From contig JAKSCP010000438.1 in the NCBI GenBank assembly GCA_022360535.1, positions 1-14,814 of the forward strand: 14,814 nt of DNA, in the 5' to 3' direction. Below the pieces are notes generated by a model. The model was given only the letters and a program-made list of their open reading frames with translations. It was not told where the DNA came from and made no database searches. Within the stretch, counting starts at the first letter, position 1. Every line of letters starts with the position of its first letter. The DNA is from Pseudomonadales bacterium. Its GTDB lineage: Bacteria > Pseudomonadota > Gammaproteobacteria > Pseudomonadales > Pseudohongiellaceae. The translations under genes were made by a program, and so were the position numbers. Shown piece by piece: positions 1 to 8,145 of this stretch.

Positions 1-1195
1 ATCTGAGTCGCCACTCAATGGCGATTGTGCCGAAATCGGCGTCATTGTCTTCGAATGGAGTACGGACATTCCGCGAAGCATCCCAGAATGAGGCATGAAT
101 TCCCCAATTCTCGCGTACGAAGTGCAAACCATAAATGGTTTGAGTTTGATGGTGATTCCCATTTACGCTATGGGAGTCCCTCCATAAACTGCCGTCAATG
201 AACACAAAATGAGGCACATAGGATTCTCTATGCACAGCGGAGATATAGAACGATGGTCGGCCGCGAGATTCCGGGATGGTGGCATCGTAAGTGATACTGC
301 GACCAAGTGGATTGGGTAAAAATGCGAATCCAACAGGCATTCTAAATCCCATTCTTAACTCCAGAGCCGCCTCGCCATAAGTAATAGCGGTGCCAATACC
401 TACGTTCCCGCTTACCGACAAATCTGCCGAAAATCGATAGGGATTCCCCACTCTGCCAAGCTTACGCTTGCGCATGCCATGAAAATTGACAGCAGGCTCA
501 TTGGAAATCTGATTGTCCCAACCTAAAGGGCGCTCTGCGCCTATCACTTCATGAACAAACTTCTGCGTAACTTCGGCTCCTGAAACCGGGCCTATCACCC
601 CAAAATTCAAGGCGTATCCGAAAAAATCCTGATCATCAAACGCGATCCAGTTAAGCTCAGTACCCAGAGTTCCAACATAAGGTACATCATCAACGATCAA
701 TTCCGTTGCAGACAGATCATTCGGTGTCTGCATGTTCTGACCGACAGCGAACCCCTGACGTTTATACAATTGTGGCGATTGTAAGCCTGGAAGCTTCACG
801 CCAAACCGGGTCCATTCCGGCCAATCCAGATGTTCCCAGTCCATCCCAATGCGACTTTGCCACTGCAACGCCGCACCGTTGGTGAATTTGTTGTCTGAGT
901 TCAACAGAAGGTCATTATCAGATTCCATGCGAAATCTGGCCGGGGAAAGCGTGCCGGCAGTTTCACGATCTCGCGAGACTGGTTCTTCTCCCGCCTGGGA
1001 AACTGATGCGATCAACACCATGCCACTGAGGATCCAGGTCCGCAAAACCAACCAGAGAGGGAATAGATCAGGTATTTCTGGAGTATGCTCTGCGTCTGTG
1101 TTTGCCAACTCCAATGTAGCGATTTTTCCACATCCGATACGGGTGCGGATCGCCGTCATGACCTTGTCAGATTCCTGACTATCGAAAGTGCTCAT
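1..1195 (-). CDS. LpxR-family (DUF2219) outer-membrane lipid A deacylase-like protein, partial at left edge
   Basis: The minus strand is open from the ATG at 1195 to the window edge, giving 398 codons without a stop. The product matches the LpxR/DUF2219 pattern in order: an ND pair at residues 94-95 followed by FTNG (104-107), a GQNMQTP block (152-158), a VDDVPYVG-type block (168-175), GPVSGAE (202-208), VHEVIG with the presumed catalytic His215, and GWDNQISNEP (225-234). LpxR is a calcium-dependent outer-membrane beta-barrel that removes the 3'-acyloxyacyl group of lipid A. The substrate here is inferred from family only. Only a few residues are probably missing at the C-terminus. The secretion signal is oddly far in (about residues 50-68, ending in SQA). 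A TTG at residue 49 (base 1051) would give a normal signal peptide, so the start is uncertain. The gene lies 29 nt after the methyltransferase and may be co-transcribed with it. Confidence 0.88.
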   Translation of the reverse strand, partial: MSTFDSQESDKVMTAIRTRIGCGKIATLELANTDAEHTPEIPDLFPLWLVLRTWILSGMVLIASVSQAGEEPVSRDRETAGTLSPARFRMESDNDLLLNSDNKFTNGAALQWQSRIGMDWEHLDWPEWTRFGVKLPGLQSPQLYKRQGFAVGQNMQTPNDLSATELIVDDVPYVGTLGTELNWIAFDDQDFFGYALNFGVIGPVSGAEVTQKFVHEVIGAERPLGWDNQISNEPAVNFHGMRKRKLGRVGNPYRFSADLSVSGNVGIGTAITYGEAALELRMGFRMPVGFAFLPNPLGRSITYDATIPESRGRPSFYISAVHRESYVPHFVFIDGSLWRDSHSVNGNHHQTQTIYGLHFVRENWGIHASFWDASRNVRTPFEDNDADFGTIAIEWRLR

Positions 1196-1224
1196 TCGAG
1201 TTGCTAGTTAACGCGACAAGAGTT

Positions 1225-1743
1225 TTAGACCCAACGTCTGACTTTCGCTTTGTAATCCAGGTATTCTTGGCCAAACTTTTGCTCCAGGTACTGCTCTTCT
1301 TTTTCGATGGCAATGTAATACACCAAAATCGCCCCTGGGATAAAAGTAAGCAGTATCCAAAGATTATTGGCAGAAATACCTATCCCAATATTGAATAGGC
1401 AGAACCCAACATAAATGGGATTTCGGGACCAGCGATAAAAGCCAGTGGTAATTAAGCTGGTTGTTGGTTTCCAGGGTTCGATGGCCGTGCCGACTCGCTT
1501 GAAGGTGCCATTCACCAGAATGGCCACTGCAACACCAAACAGGGTGATGGCGATGCCTACTGGTTGAAAAGACTCTGGCACCCCCAGGGGGAGTGGCAAC
1601 AGATAGTGCAATCCCGCACCGACAAAGATAAGCAGCACAAAGATGGCCGGCGGCGGAAACTTCACTGCAGCGCCTTTTTTATCCTGCCCTTGACCGTCGT
1701 TGGCCGGAACTTGATTTAGATCGTTTTCCCCATCGGTTGTCAT
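1225..1743 (-). CDS. Isoprenylcysteine carboxyl methyltransferase (ICMT)-family integral membrane methyltransferase
   Basis: This is a 172-residue protein with a polar N-terminal tail of about 28 residues, then hydrophobic segments at about 31-50, 61-79, 111-125 and 129-146. The family signature GFYRWSRNPIY is at 101-111, and a charged IEKEEQYL helix is at 146-153. Both are typical of the ICMT/phospholipid methyltransferase-like fold, which binds S-adenosylmethionine at the membrane face. Bacterial members methylate varied small or lipid substrates. Bacteria lack prenylated CaaX proteins, so the eukaryotic substrate cannot be assumed and the true one is unknown. The start is supported by a GGGAGGGG ribosome site (1750-1757) six bases upstream. 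The gene is divergent from the uspE-like gene (77-base gap) and is followed closely by the LpxR-like gene, which hints at a lipid or envelope role. Confidence 0.88.
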   Translation of the reverse strand: MTTDGENDLNQVPANDGQGQDKKGAAVKFPPPAIFVLLIFVGAGLHYLLPLPLGVPESFQPVGIAITLFGVAVAILVNGTFKRVGTAIEPWKPTTSLITTGFYRWSRNPIYVGFCLFNIGIGISANNLWILLTFIPGAILVYYIAIEKEEQYLEQKFGQEYLDYKAKVRRWV

Positions 1744-1819
1744 GTAAAACCCCTCCCAAGCTGTTATTCTGACTAGCCTAGCCCAATAAAAGTTACAGCA
1801 CCCAGATCGAGGTCAAACA

Positions 1820-2719
1820 ATGGCTGAATTTGAAAAAATCCTGGTGGTACTGGATGTCTACAACGACTTCCGGGACAACCCTGAACATCAACCACTGGAA
1901 ATTCGTAAGGCCATTGAATTCATTGGTAATCGTGAGTCTGCAATGATCTATCTTGTAGGCTGCGGATTCGAAGAATACCTGCATGATACTTATTCAAACT
2001 TTGGCCCGGATGCAATCGAACAACGCAAAAAATTTATTTCAGAAATGGAAGACCGCCTCGCTGTCGTCGGTCACGGGCTCGCAAAAAAAGGCTACCAGGT
2101 TGACTGTCGCATTCATTGGACTTATCCGCGCTATGAACAAGTTACCAAGGAGGCAATTGACCTGGATGTAGATCTGGTAGTGCAGCATGCACATATGCGC
2201 CTGCCCCACGAGAAACACAATCTCTCTCACGACAGCTGGCAGCTCATTAAGTCCTGCCCGAAACCCTTGCTGCTAACCAAAGATAACGACTGGGCAGAGA
2301 AACCGGTCATCCTCGCTGCAGTTGATCCCGTTCACTCCCATCACAAACCATTGGGTCTGGACTTCAAGATTCTCGACACTGCAATGCAGGCGCAACGACT
2401 GGTAGGCGGAACCACCCATGTGGTTCACGCCTGCGCCGAGTCCGCCAGACCTTTTACCGATAAGGACGCAATCCGGGCAACTCATGAATCAGCACTATCA
2501 GAGTTATTGACTGACTACGATTTGCCAGAATCTTCGATACACCTGATTGATGAAACACCCATGAATGCCATCGTGCATTGCCAGGATCACCTGCATACCG
2601 ACATCACCGTAATCGGCGCCTTATCTCGCTCCAGACTGGCAGAGATGATTATTGGTAATACCGCTTCGCGGGTGCTGGACTATGTGAAGTCTGACCTGCT
2701 GATCGTCAGACCTGACTAG
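1820..2719 (+). CDS. uspE: Tandem-domain universal stress protein, UspE-like
   Basis: The 299-residue protein has two Usp domains, about 1-150 and 155-299, close to the roughly 316 residues of E. coli UspE. The N-terminal strand FEKILVVLDVYND and the inter-domain segment (WQLIKSCPKPLLLTKDNDW, about 137-155) resemble UspE closely. The second domain ends with the nucleotide-binding-type signature G266 ... G279-N280-T281 followed by a final strand LLIVRPD. Usp proteins are cytoplasmic and respond to starvation and oxidative stress; UspE acts in motility, adhesion and stress survival in E. coli. The first domain lacks an obvious G-N-T/S motif, as is usual in UspE. A GAGG (1809-1812) seven bases before the ATG supports the start. 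The stop codon interlocks with that of the convergent methyltransferase. Confidence 0.88.
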   Translation: MAEFEKILVVLDVYNDFRDNPEHQPLEIRKAIEFIGNRESAMIYLVGCGFEEYLHDTYSNFGPDAIEQRKKFISEMEDRLAVVGHGLAKKGYQVDCRIHWTYPRYEQVTKEAIDLDVDLVVQHAHMRLPHEKHNLSHDSWQLIKSCPKPLLLTKDNDWAEKPVILAAVDPVHSHHKPLGLDFKILDTAMQAQRLVGGTTHVVHACAESARPFTDKDAIRATHESALSELLTDYDLPESSIHLIDETPMNAIVHCQDHLHTDITVIGALSRSRLAEMIIGNTASRVLDYVKSDLLIVRPD

Positions 2720-3663
2720 GCGAGCCGAAAGCGACAAATCTTCAAGCCACGCGCCGGTTCTACATCAACGTACTCCGGGGCCACCGGCATACGCTCAATC
2801 AGACTCGAACCTGCACAATGCCTGGCAAACAACTGTTCCAGGAATTCCCAGCCCAGGAACGGACTGTTTAAGCAGGCAATAACCTCCGCCCCAGGATTGC
2901 ACAATGAGTGCAATCGCTTTACTACGGTCTGATAGTCTCTCTCAGCATCGAAGCTGCCGCGCTGACGAGTGGGCGGATCGATGAGAACCAGGTCGTAGCG
3001 ACCATACTGTTTAATGCGTCCCCAGGAAGTAAAGATATTGTGAGGGATCATCTTTATCAGCCTGGTGTCTTGCTGGTTCAGCTCGTGATTGCGCTTGCCC
3101 CATGCCATGCTGGTCTTACTCACATCAACGCTGGTAACTCGCCGCGCGCCACCTGCCAGGGCTGCCACCGAAAGCGAGCAGGTGTATGCAAACAGGTTCA
3201 GCACGTTTTTATTTTCACAATTGCGCGTTAACCAATCCCGCACCAGGCGCATGTCCATGAATAATCCAGCATTCTGACGACGACCTGGATGCACTTCATA
3301 ACGCAGCTCACCCTCCCGAACCACAAAGCTTTCAGCGCTCTGACCATGGACAATGTCCGACGGTGATCCTGGCTGGTCGCGCCGCTGGACCATAACGCCC
3401 TTTATTTGGTTATGATCATCTGCGTTGATTGCACTTTCTACCAACCAGTCCAGCTCATTCACTGGTCCGTAAGCCGAGATCAACAGCACCGGCGGATACC
3501 AATCCACATTGAGATGCTCGAGCCCAGGGTATCGCCGACCTCTGCCGTGGACAACCCGACGCGCTTCTGATTGCATTGAGCAAAAGAAGTGATGCAGCAA
3601 GTGCGCGAACTCAGTCTCATTGAGTTTCGGTTGCAAAGGTCCTGTCACACGCAACTCATTCAA
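2716..3663 (-). CDS. Class I SAM-dependent methyltransferase, PF10672 type (RlmI/RlmK C-terminal-domain-like)
   Basis: The 315-residue protein has an N-terminal region of about 130 residues and a C-terminal Rossmann methyltransferase domain. Motif I is NLFAYTCSLSVAALAGGA (156-173), with the acidic D180 at the end of strand 2 for SAM ribose. DPPT (229-232) stands where RNA methyltransferases have their catalytic motif IV, followed by GSF and AERDY. This arrangement is typical of the family that includes the C-terminal halves of RlmI and RlmKL, which methylate 23S rRNA. An RNA target is likely, but the exact base is not predictable, and no N-terminal PUA domain is evident. The start is uncertain: the longest frame begins at a TTG (3663) with no Shine-Dalgarno at normal spacing, and GTG at 3648 is an alternative. 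The gene converges on the uspE-like gene with a 4-base overlap. Confidence 0.85.
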   Translation of the reverse strand: MNELRVTGPLQPKLNETEFAHLLHHFFCSMQSEARRVVHGRGRRYPGLEHLNVDWYPPVLLISAYGPVNELDWLVESAINADDHNQIKGVMVQRRDQPGSPSDIVHGQSAESFVVREGELRYEVHPGRRQNAGLFMDMRLVRDWLTRNCENKNVLNLFAYTCSLSVAALAGGARRVTSVDVSKTSMAWGKRNHELNQQDTRLIKMIPHNIFTSWGRIKQYGRYDLVLIDPPTRQRGSFDAERDYQTVVKRLHSLCNPGAEVIACLNSPFLGWEFLEQLFARHCAGSSLIERMPVAPEYVDVEPARGLKICRFRLA

Positions 3664-3760
3664 TTGGCTATTTCGAAGCGTAGATATTCCTTTTTCCTGA
3701 ATAGCTTGTATAGTGAAAATCTACGCCACGCAACACGCTACCCACCAAACACCGCGCGTA

Positions 3761-3768
3761 AAGGAGGT
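3761..3768 (+). promoter_or_regulatory. Strong Shine-Dalgarno site that fixes the lipoprotein start
   Basis: AAGGAGGT lies just before the ATG at 3772, with four bases between GGAGG and the start codon. It selects this start over the in-frame ATG at 3589. The upstream start would add 61 residues that overlap the divergent methyltransferase and would bury the lipoprotein signal. Confidence 0.85.
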
Positions 3769-3771
3769 CCT

Positions 3772-4458
3772 ATGCACAGGCATCTCGTCCTAGCTCTCCC
3801 AATTCTACTGGCCAGCTGCGGCCCGCAATCTGGCTCAGGCGTCAACGTAACTGAAATCCCGTCACAAGGCAGCACAACTGTCCGAGCCGACGTGTGGGCT
3901 GACAACTGGTTTGCCTTCTATATCGGCGAAGACTTGATACTGGAAGACTCAGTACCGATTACCACAGAGCGCTCATTCAATGCCGAATCGTTCACCTTCA
4001 ATGTGGATCTTCCTGCACAGTTGAATTTCATCTTCAAAGACTTCAAAGAAAATGACACGGGACTGGAATACATTGGAGCCGGAAATCAGCAGATGGGCGA
4101 CGGCGGATTTATCGCGCAGTTTTATGACACTGCAAGCAACGAACTTCTCGCCTACTCCAATTCCGATTGGCAATGTCTGGTAATCCATGAGGCACCGCTG
4201 GACAAAAGCTGTGAAGATGTCACTGGCCCTGCCGTCGGTGATGGAACCTGCGGGTTCCGCCGCATCGACGAACCCATGGGTTGGATGAGCCCGGACTTCA
4301 ATGATGCCTACTGGCCCAACGCAGTTGTCCACACGGAAAGCGCCGTATCGCCTCGAGATGGCTATGATCAGATAGACTGGGACCGCCAGGCTCAGCTGCT
4401 ATGGGGTGATGACTTGGAGACTGACAATACCCTGCTGTGCCACACGACTCTGCAGTAA
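3772..4458 (+). CDS. Lipoprotein with a beta-rich extracytoplasmic domain, function unknown
   Basis: The 228-residue precursor has a short signal peptide and lipobox LASC, with the lipidated cysteine at C16, so it should be an envelope lipoprotein. Residues about 36-140 read as alternating beta strands (DNWFAFYIGEDLILEDS, SFNAESFTFNVDLPAQLNFIF, NDTGLEYIG). This recalls galactose-binding-like beta-sandwich domains found in some marine bacterial exported proteins. Residues about 165-210 form a second conserved-looking block (PMGWMSPDFNDAYWPNAVV) rich in aromatic and acidic residues. Four further cysteines (135, 147, 160, 223) could form two disulfides in the periplasm. I cannot assign a function. 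It is the first gene of a plus-strand run and is divergent from the methyltransferase, with a 108-base shared upstream region. A carbohydrate- or ligand-binding role is only a guess from the fold impression. Confidence 0.85.
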   Translation: MHRHLVLALPILLASCGPQSGSGVNVTEIPSQGSTTVRADVWADNWFAFYIGEDLILEDSVPITTERSFNAESFTFNVDLPAQLNFIFKDFKENDTGLEYIGAGNQQMGDGGFIAQFYDTASNELLAYSNSDWQCLVIHEAPLDKSCEDVTGPAVGDGTCGFRRIDEPMGWMSPDFNDAYWPNAVVHTESAVSPRDGYDQIDWDRQAQLLWGDDLETDNTLLCHTTLQ

Positions 4459-4546
4459 AAAAGTGACTTCTTACACATTGAGGCTCATGGGCAAGCCAGT
4501 AAGATAGTAGCCAGCATCCCAAACCCTCCAGGAGTCAGGAGCAAGC

Positions 4547-5503
4547 ATGAAACATTCAGTAGTAGCCTTTCTTGCAGTTGCGACCTTCAATATGACGAGC
4601 AGCGCCCAAACTGAGCTGCCTGAAGCGCCCTATGTTGTACCCAGAACCGAGTACGGTCAGCCCGATCTGCAAGCCGTTTGGAGTACCGTAAACTATACGA
4701 TGCTGGAGCGCCCACCGGGCTTACCCCAAGCACTCCCTCCAGATGCAGCCGCGGGATTTGCCCAGCAAGTCTATGCCGGCTCGCCCGAGAACACCGATCC
4801 GGATATCGATAGCTTTGGCGCACCTTCTTTAAACGTAGTGAAGGGTGAATATCGCACTTCGGTAATCGTTTCTCCGGAAAACGGTCAGATGCCATTTAAC
4901 GAGCGGGGGCTGGCAGCGGCCAGTCATCACTATTTCAAAGGTGATCATGATTTCGATCATCCCGAACAACGCCCGGGCGTCGAGCGCTGTATTGAAGGCT
5001 GGGGCACACCCCCAATTCGGACCTTCATGTACAAAACCCACCATGGCATTGTGCAGACGGCAGATGACATCGCCATCGTAAGCGAGGACAACGATGCGTT
5101 AAGAGTTATTCATATGGATGGACAACCGCGACCCGATATTATGCGATCTATAAATGGCCATTCAGTTGGGCATTGGGACGGAGATACCCTCGTAGTAGAA
5201 ACCACCCATTTCAGAGGTGACATTCCTGATCGCGCCACTATCAACCGGCCGATGCTGATCAGCGCTGAAGCTGTGGTCACCGAACGTTTCGAGCGTGTCT
5301 CGGAAGACGAACTCTTCTACTCTTACGAAGTCAACGATCCTTACTACTACACTCAACCCTGGCGTGGCGAGATTTCTTTTACCCGAGAAGAGGTCAATCA
5401 CATCTACGAATATTCCTGCCACGAGGGCAACTACAGTATGGTTGGCGCCTTGCGAGGCGAACGCGTGGTAGAGGTTAGGGCCGAACTGGGTCTGGACGAC
5501 TGA
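4547..5503 (+). CDS. Exported 'PDLQ...CHEGN' family protein of unknown function (copy 1)
   Basis: The 318-residue protein has a signal peptide (cleavage likely after A20, SSA/QTE). The mature protein carries three recognisable blocks: YGQPDLQAVW (36-45), a central GHWDGDTLVVETTHF (208-222), and YEYSCHEGNY near the C-terminus (287-296). RC at 147-148 and C291 are the two cysteines of the mature chain and may pair. This block order defines a family common in Acidobacteria and marine Proteobacteria, usually annotated as hypothetical. I know of no established biochemical role. The start is supported by AGGAG (4537-4541) five bases upstream. A second, divergent copy lies at 8146-9165, beyond a DUF2277 gene and a peptidase gene. 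The shared neighbourhood suggests an envelope function but does not identify one. Confidence 0.85.
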   Translation: MKHSVVAFLAVATFNMTSSAQTELPEAPYVVPRTEYGQPDLQAVWSTVNYTMLERPPGLPQALPPDAAAGFAQQVYAGSPENTDPDIDSFGAPSLNVVKGEYRTSVIVSPENGQMPFNERGLAAASHHYFKGDHDFDHPEQRPGVERCIEGWGTPPIRTFMYKTHHGIVQTADDIAIVSEDNDALRVIHMDGQPRPDIMRSINGHSVGHWDGDTLVVETTHFRGDIPDRATINRPMLISAEAVVTERFERVSEDELFYSYEVNDPYYYTQPWRGEISFTREEVNHIYEYSCHEGNYSMVGALRGERVVEVRAELGLDD

Positions 5504-5588
5504 CTGCTCGCAGAAATCCATGCAAGATCGTCAGCGCCATGATGGCAGTTGGCGGTCTCACCTGTTCCTAATCGGCACCGCATAGACT

Positions 5589-5627
5589 AGGATACTCAGT
5601 CCGTGGTTCAGACTGAGTGGAATTCCT
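5589..5627 (+). promoter_or_regulatory. Hairpin / inverted repeat just upstream of the DUF2277 start
   Basis: ACTCAGTC (5594-5601) and GACTGAGT (5611-5618) form a perfect 8-bp inverted repeat with a 9-base spacer. AGGA (5589-5592) and TCCT (5624-5627) can extend it across an internal loop. It ends four to twelve bases before the ATG at 5631, where the ribosome would bind. It could be a translation-limiting leader hairpin or a dimeric operator. There is no T-run, so it is not a standard terminator for the upstream gene. Confidence 0.5.
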
Positions 5628-5630
5628 GCT

Positions 5631-5921
5631 ATGTGCCGAAACATCAAAATTCTCTTCAATTTCGACCCGCCCGCGACTGACGAGGAAATTCGCGCCGCTG
5701 CTATTCAATTCGTGCGCAAGGTGAGCGGTTCGACGAAACCTTCGAAAGCCAATGAGGCAGCGTTCAATACGGCCATCGACGATATTGCCGATTCTGTGCA
5801 ACTGTTGCTGAACAAATTGGTCACCAATGCCCCACCGAAAAACCGCGAAGAAGAAAAGCTGAAAGCACAGGCAAGGGCAGCCAAACGCTTCGGCACACCG
5901 ATTGCAACCGCAGCAAACTAG
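5631..5921 (+). CDS. DUF2277 family small protein
   Basis: This 96-residue protein matches the DUF2277 family along its full length. It opens with MCRNIKILFNF and continues with DPPATDEEIRAAAIQFVRK, then GSTKPSKANEAAF (32-44), and near the end LVTNAPPKNREEEKLKAQARAAKRFG. These blocks are characteristic of the family, which is small, cytoplasmic (no signal or membrane segment) and of unknown function. The PSKANE segment and the helix-rich pattern suggest a compact alpha-helical fold, possibly nucleic-acid- or protein-binding, but that is inference. No strong Shine-Dalgarno is visible; the bases before the ATG are part of a hairpin. The peptidase gene starts 16 bases after its stop, so the two are probably co-transcribed. 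Confidence 0.93.
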   Translation: MCRNIKILFNFDPPATDEEIRAAAIQFVRKVSGSTKPSKANEAAFNTAIDDIADSVQLLLNKLVTNAPPKNREEEKLKAQARAAKRFGTPIATAAN

Positions 5922-5937
5922 GAATTCGGAGTTCACC

Positions 5938-8112
5938 ATGTCTATGCGTTTCTTTAGTTCTACTGTTATTTCACTAGTCGCCCTGGTTCTGGTTGGTTGT
6001 GGGGAACAACAAGTAGAGAAAGTTGAACAAACAACTGAACCAGTCACTGATGCAGCTCCTGTTGAAATTCAACCCAACCTGGATGATCCCTATATCTGGT
6101 TAGAGGAAGTAGAAGGCGAAGAAGCCCTGGCCTGGGCCGCTGAACAAAACGCGCTTTCCATACCCCGCCTGCAAGGCGACCCTCGCTATGAGGAAATCCG
6201 TAATGAAATCGAAGCGGTACTGACTTCCGATGATCGTATTCCTTCGCCGGCACTGATCAACGGTCAGGTCTACAACTTCTGGCAGGATGACGTGAATGTG
6301 CGCGGCGTACTCAGACGTACCTCACTTACCAGTTACCAAACCGACAATCCGCAATGGGAAACTGTTATCGATATTGACTCCCTGGCCGAAGTTGAGAATG
6401 CCAATTGGGTATATAAAGGAAGAACGTGCCTGCACACCGACCCGTCTCGTTGCCTGCTACGGCTCAGTGATGGCGGCAAAGACGCAGTGGTAGTCCGCGA
6501 ATTCGATCTTGAGAACAAAAATTTCGTTGATGGCGGTTTCGTTGTTGCCGAGGGCAAAACCAATGTTGACTGGCTGGATGCAGATACTCTGATTATCGGT
6601 ACCGATTTCGGCGCAGACTCTCTAACCACTTCCGGCTATGCGCGCACCCTTCGCCTGTGGCAGCGTGGAACAGATTTGGACACAGCCCAGCAGATCATCG
6701 AAGTGGAACGGGAAGACATGGGTGTCTACTTTGCCTCGCTTATGGAGGACGATTCAACCTACAGCATCGTCACCCGCCGACCCGACTTCTTTACCGAACA
6801 GAACTGGCTGGTAACCGGGCAAGGTGAACTGGCCGACATCCCCTTCCCCATAGACGTGGATGTTCGCGGTGTTTTCGGCGATCAACTGCTGGCCCTGATG
6901 CGCAGTGACTGGTCACCGAATGACGGGGATATCTATCCGGCGGGCAGCTTGATTGCCATGGATATCGAAGCCAGTGTGGCGGCCAATGCCGCCACCAATG
7001 TCAGCATTGTGCTGGACCCAAGCTCCAATGACGCGCTCGATGCGATAAATGGTATTGGCATCACCAGTGATTCTATTTACGTGAGCGCGCTTAAAGATGT
7101 GTCTGGTCAACTCATGCGAGTGCAAGCGGATGAAGACGGCTGGGACGTCTCGCCAGTAACTCTTCCTGAGAATGGCGCCATACAGATCGTTTCAGCAGAT
7201 GACTATTCAGACACCCTGATTGTACGCTATCAGAGTTTCCTGACGCCGCAGACACTCTATCTGGTTGCAGGCGATGCAGAGCCAGTGGCGATCAAAGCGC
7301 TACAACCCCAATTTGATGCGGAACCTTTCGAGGTGCAGCAACGCTTTGTCGCCAGCACCGATGGCACACGTATTCCTTACTATGTCGTGCATGCTAAAGA
7401 CACGCCATTGGATGGCTCCACCCCAACCAGATTAACCGCCTATGGTGGTTTCGAGATTTCCCGCACTCCGACCTACATGAGCGCCCAGGGACAAGCCTGG
7501 CTAAAACGCGGTGGTGCCTATGCGCTGGCAAACATTCGCGGTGGCGGGGAATACGGGCCTGAGTGGCATCAAAGCGCACTTCTGGAAAATCGTTATAAGG
7601 TCTATGAAGATTTCATTGCCGTAGCTGAAGATTTAATCGACAGTGGCATCACCAGCCCTGAACATCTGGGTGTAACCGGAGGTAGTAATGGTGGCTTGCT
7701 GGTCACTGCGGTTATGGTGCAACGACCTGATCTTTATAATGCCATCATCAGTGCCGTCCCGCTCATCGATATGCTGCGTTACCATCGTCTATTGGCCGGC
7801 GCCAGCTGGATGGCTGAATACGGGAACCCGGATATCCCGGAGCACTTCGATTTCATTGCCGAGTACTCTCCTTATCAAAATGTGGTACCTGGCGCGGACT
7901 ACCCGGAAGTTTTTCTCTGGACCAATCCGAAAGACGACCGTGTGCATCCAGGCCACGCCCGCAAGATGGCCGCCCGCATGATGGAACAGGGTCATGAGTT
8001 GATTTATTTTGAGAATGCGGAAGGCGGCCATGGGGGCGGTGCCAACCTCAATCAGCTTGCGCAAACTCAGGCCATGGAAGTCGTGTACTTAATGCAGCAA
8101 TTAGCGGATTAG
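5938..8112 (+). CDS. Prolyl oligopeptidase-family (S9A-like) serine peptidase lipoprotein
   Basis: The 724-residue precursor has lipobox LVGC, with C21 as the lipid-modified cysteine. It is therefore exported, unlike cytoplasmic prolyl oligopeptidases. After a short linker it starts the family N-terminus (DDPYIWLEEVEGEEALAW), then a predicted beta-propeller (about 100-480). The C-terminal alpha/beta-hydrolase domain opens with AYGGFEISRTP and GGAYALANIRGGGEYG. The triad is visible: Ser583 in GGSNGG, Asp666 in KDDRVHP (with R668 placed as the substrate-binding Arg of the family), and His698 in GGHGGG. Family members cleave after proline in peptides of limited size. This subgroup's exact substrate is unknown. 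GGAG (5928-5931) six bases upstream favours the start at 5938 over an in-frame ATG at 5902 inside the DUF2277 gene. It lies between the two PDLQ/CHEGN genes. Confidence 0.93.
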   Translation: MSMRFFSSTVISLVALVLVGCGEQQVEKVEQTTEPVTDAAPVEIQPNLDDPYIWLEEVEGEEALAWAAEQNALSIPRLQGDPRYEEIRNEIEAVLTSDDRIPSPALINGQVYNFWQDDVNVRGVLRRTSLTSYQTDNPQWETVIDIDSLAEVENANWVYKGRTCLHTDPSRCLLRLSDGGKDAVVVREFDLENKNFVDGGFVVAEGKTNVDWLDADTLIIGTDFGADSLTTSGYARTLRLWQRGTDLDTAQQIIEVEREDMGVYFASLMEDDSTYSIVTRRPDFFTEQNWLVTGQGELADIPFPIDVDVRGVFGDQLLALMRSDWSPNDGDIYPAGSLIAMDIEASVAANAATNVSIVLDPSSNDALDAINGIGITSDSIYVSALKDVSGQLMRVQADEDGWDVSPVTLPENGAIQIVSADDYSDTLIVRYQSFLTPQTLYLVAGDAEPVAIKALQPQFDAEPFEVQQRFVASTDGTRIPYYVVHAKDTPLDGSTPTRLTAYGGFEISRTPTYMSAQGQAWLKRGGAYALANIRGGGEYGPEWHQSALLENRYKVYEDFIAVAEDLIDSGITSPEHLGVTGGSNGGLLVTAVMVQRPDLYNAIISAVPLIDMLRYHRLLAGASWMAEYGNPDIPEHFDFIAEYSPYQNVVPGADYPEVFLWTNPKDDRVHPGHARKMAARMMEQGHELIYFENAEGGHGGGANLNQLAQTQAMEVVYLMQQLAD

Positions 8113-8145
8113 CCAAAGCCGCAACAAAGGAATAGACCAACTCAC

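Noticed and set aside
849..1178. Plus-strand ORF of 109 codons opposite the left-edge gene.
   Set aside because: It is a shadow of the minus-strand LpxR-family frame, which has clear family motifs; the plus-strand product resembles nothing and lacks a ribosome site.
3686..3714. Possible promoter with -10 TATAGT (3709-3714) ahead of the lipoprotein gene.
   Set aside because: No acceptable -35 hexamer lies at 16-18 bases; a TATAGT alone is weak evidence.
3589..3771. Longer lipoprotein reading frame beginning at ATG 3589.
   Set aside because: It overlaps the divergent methyltransferase gene and would place the signal peptide internally; the ATG at 3772 has a strong Shine-Dalgarno.
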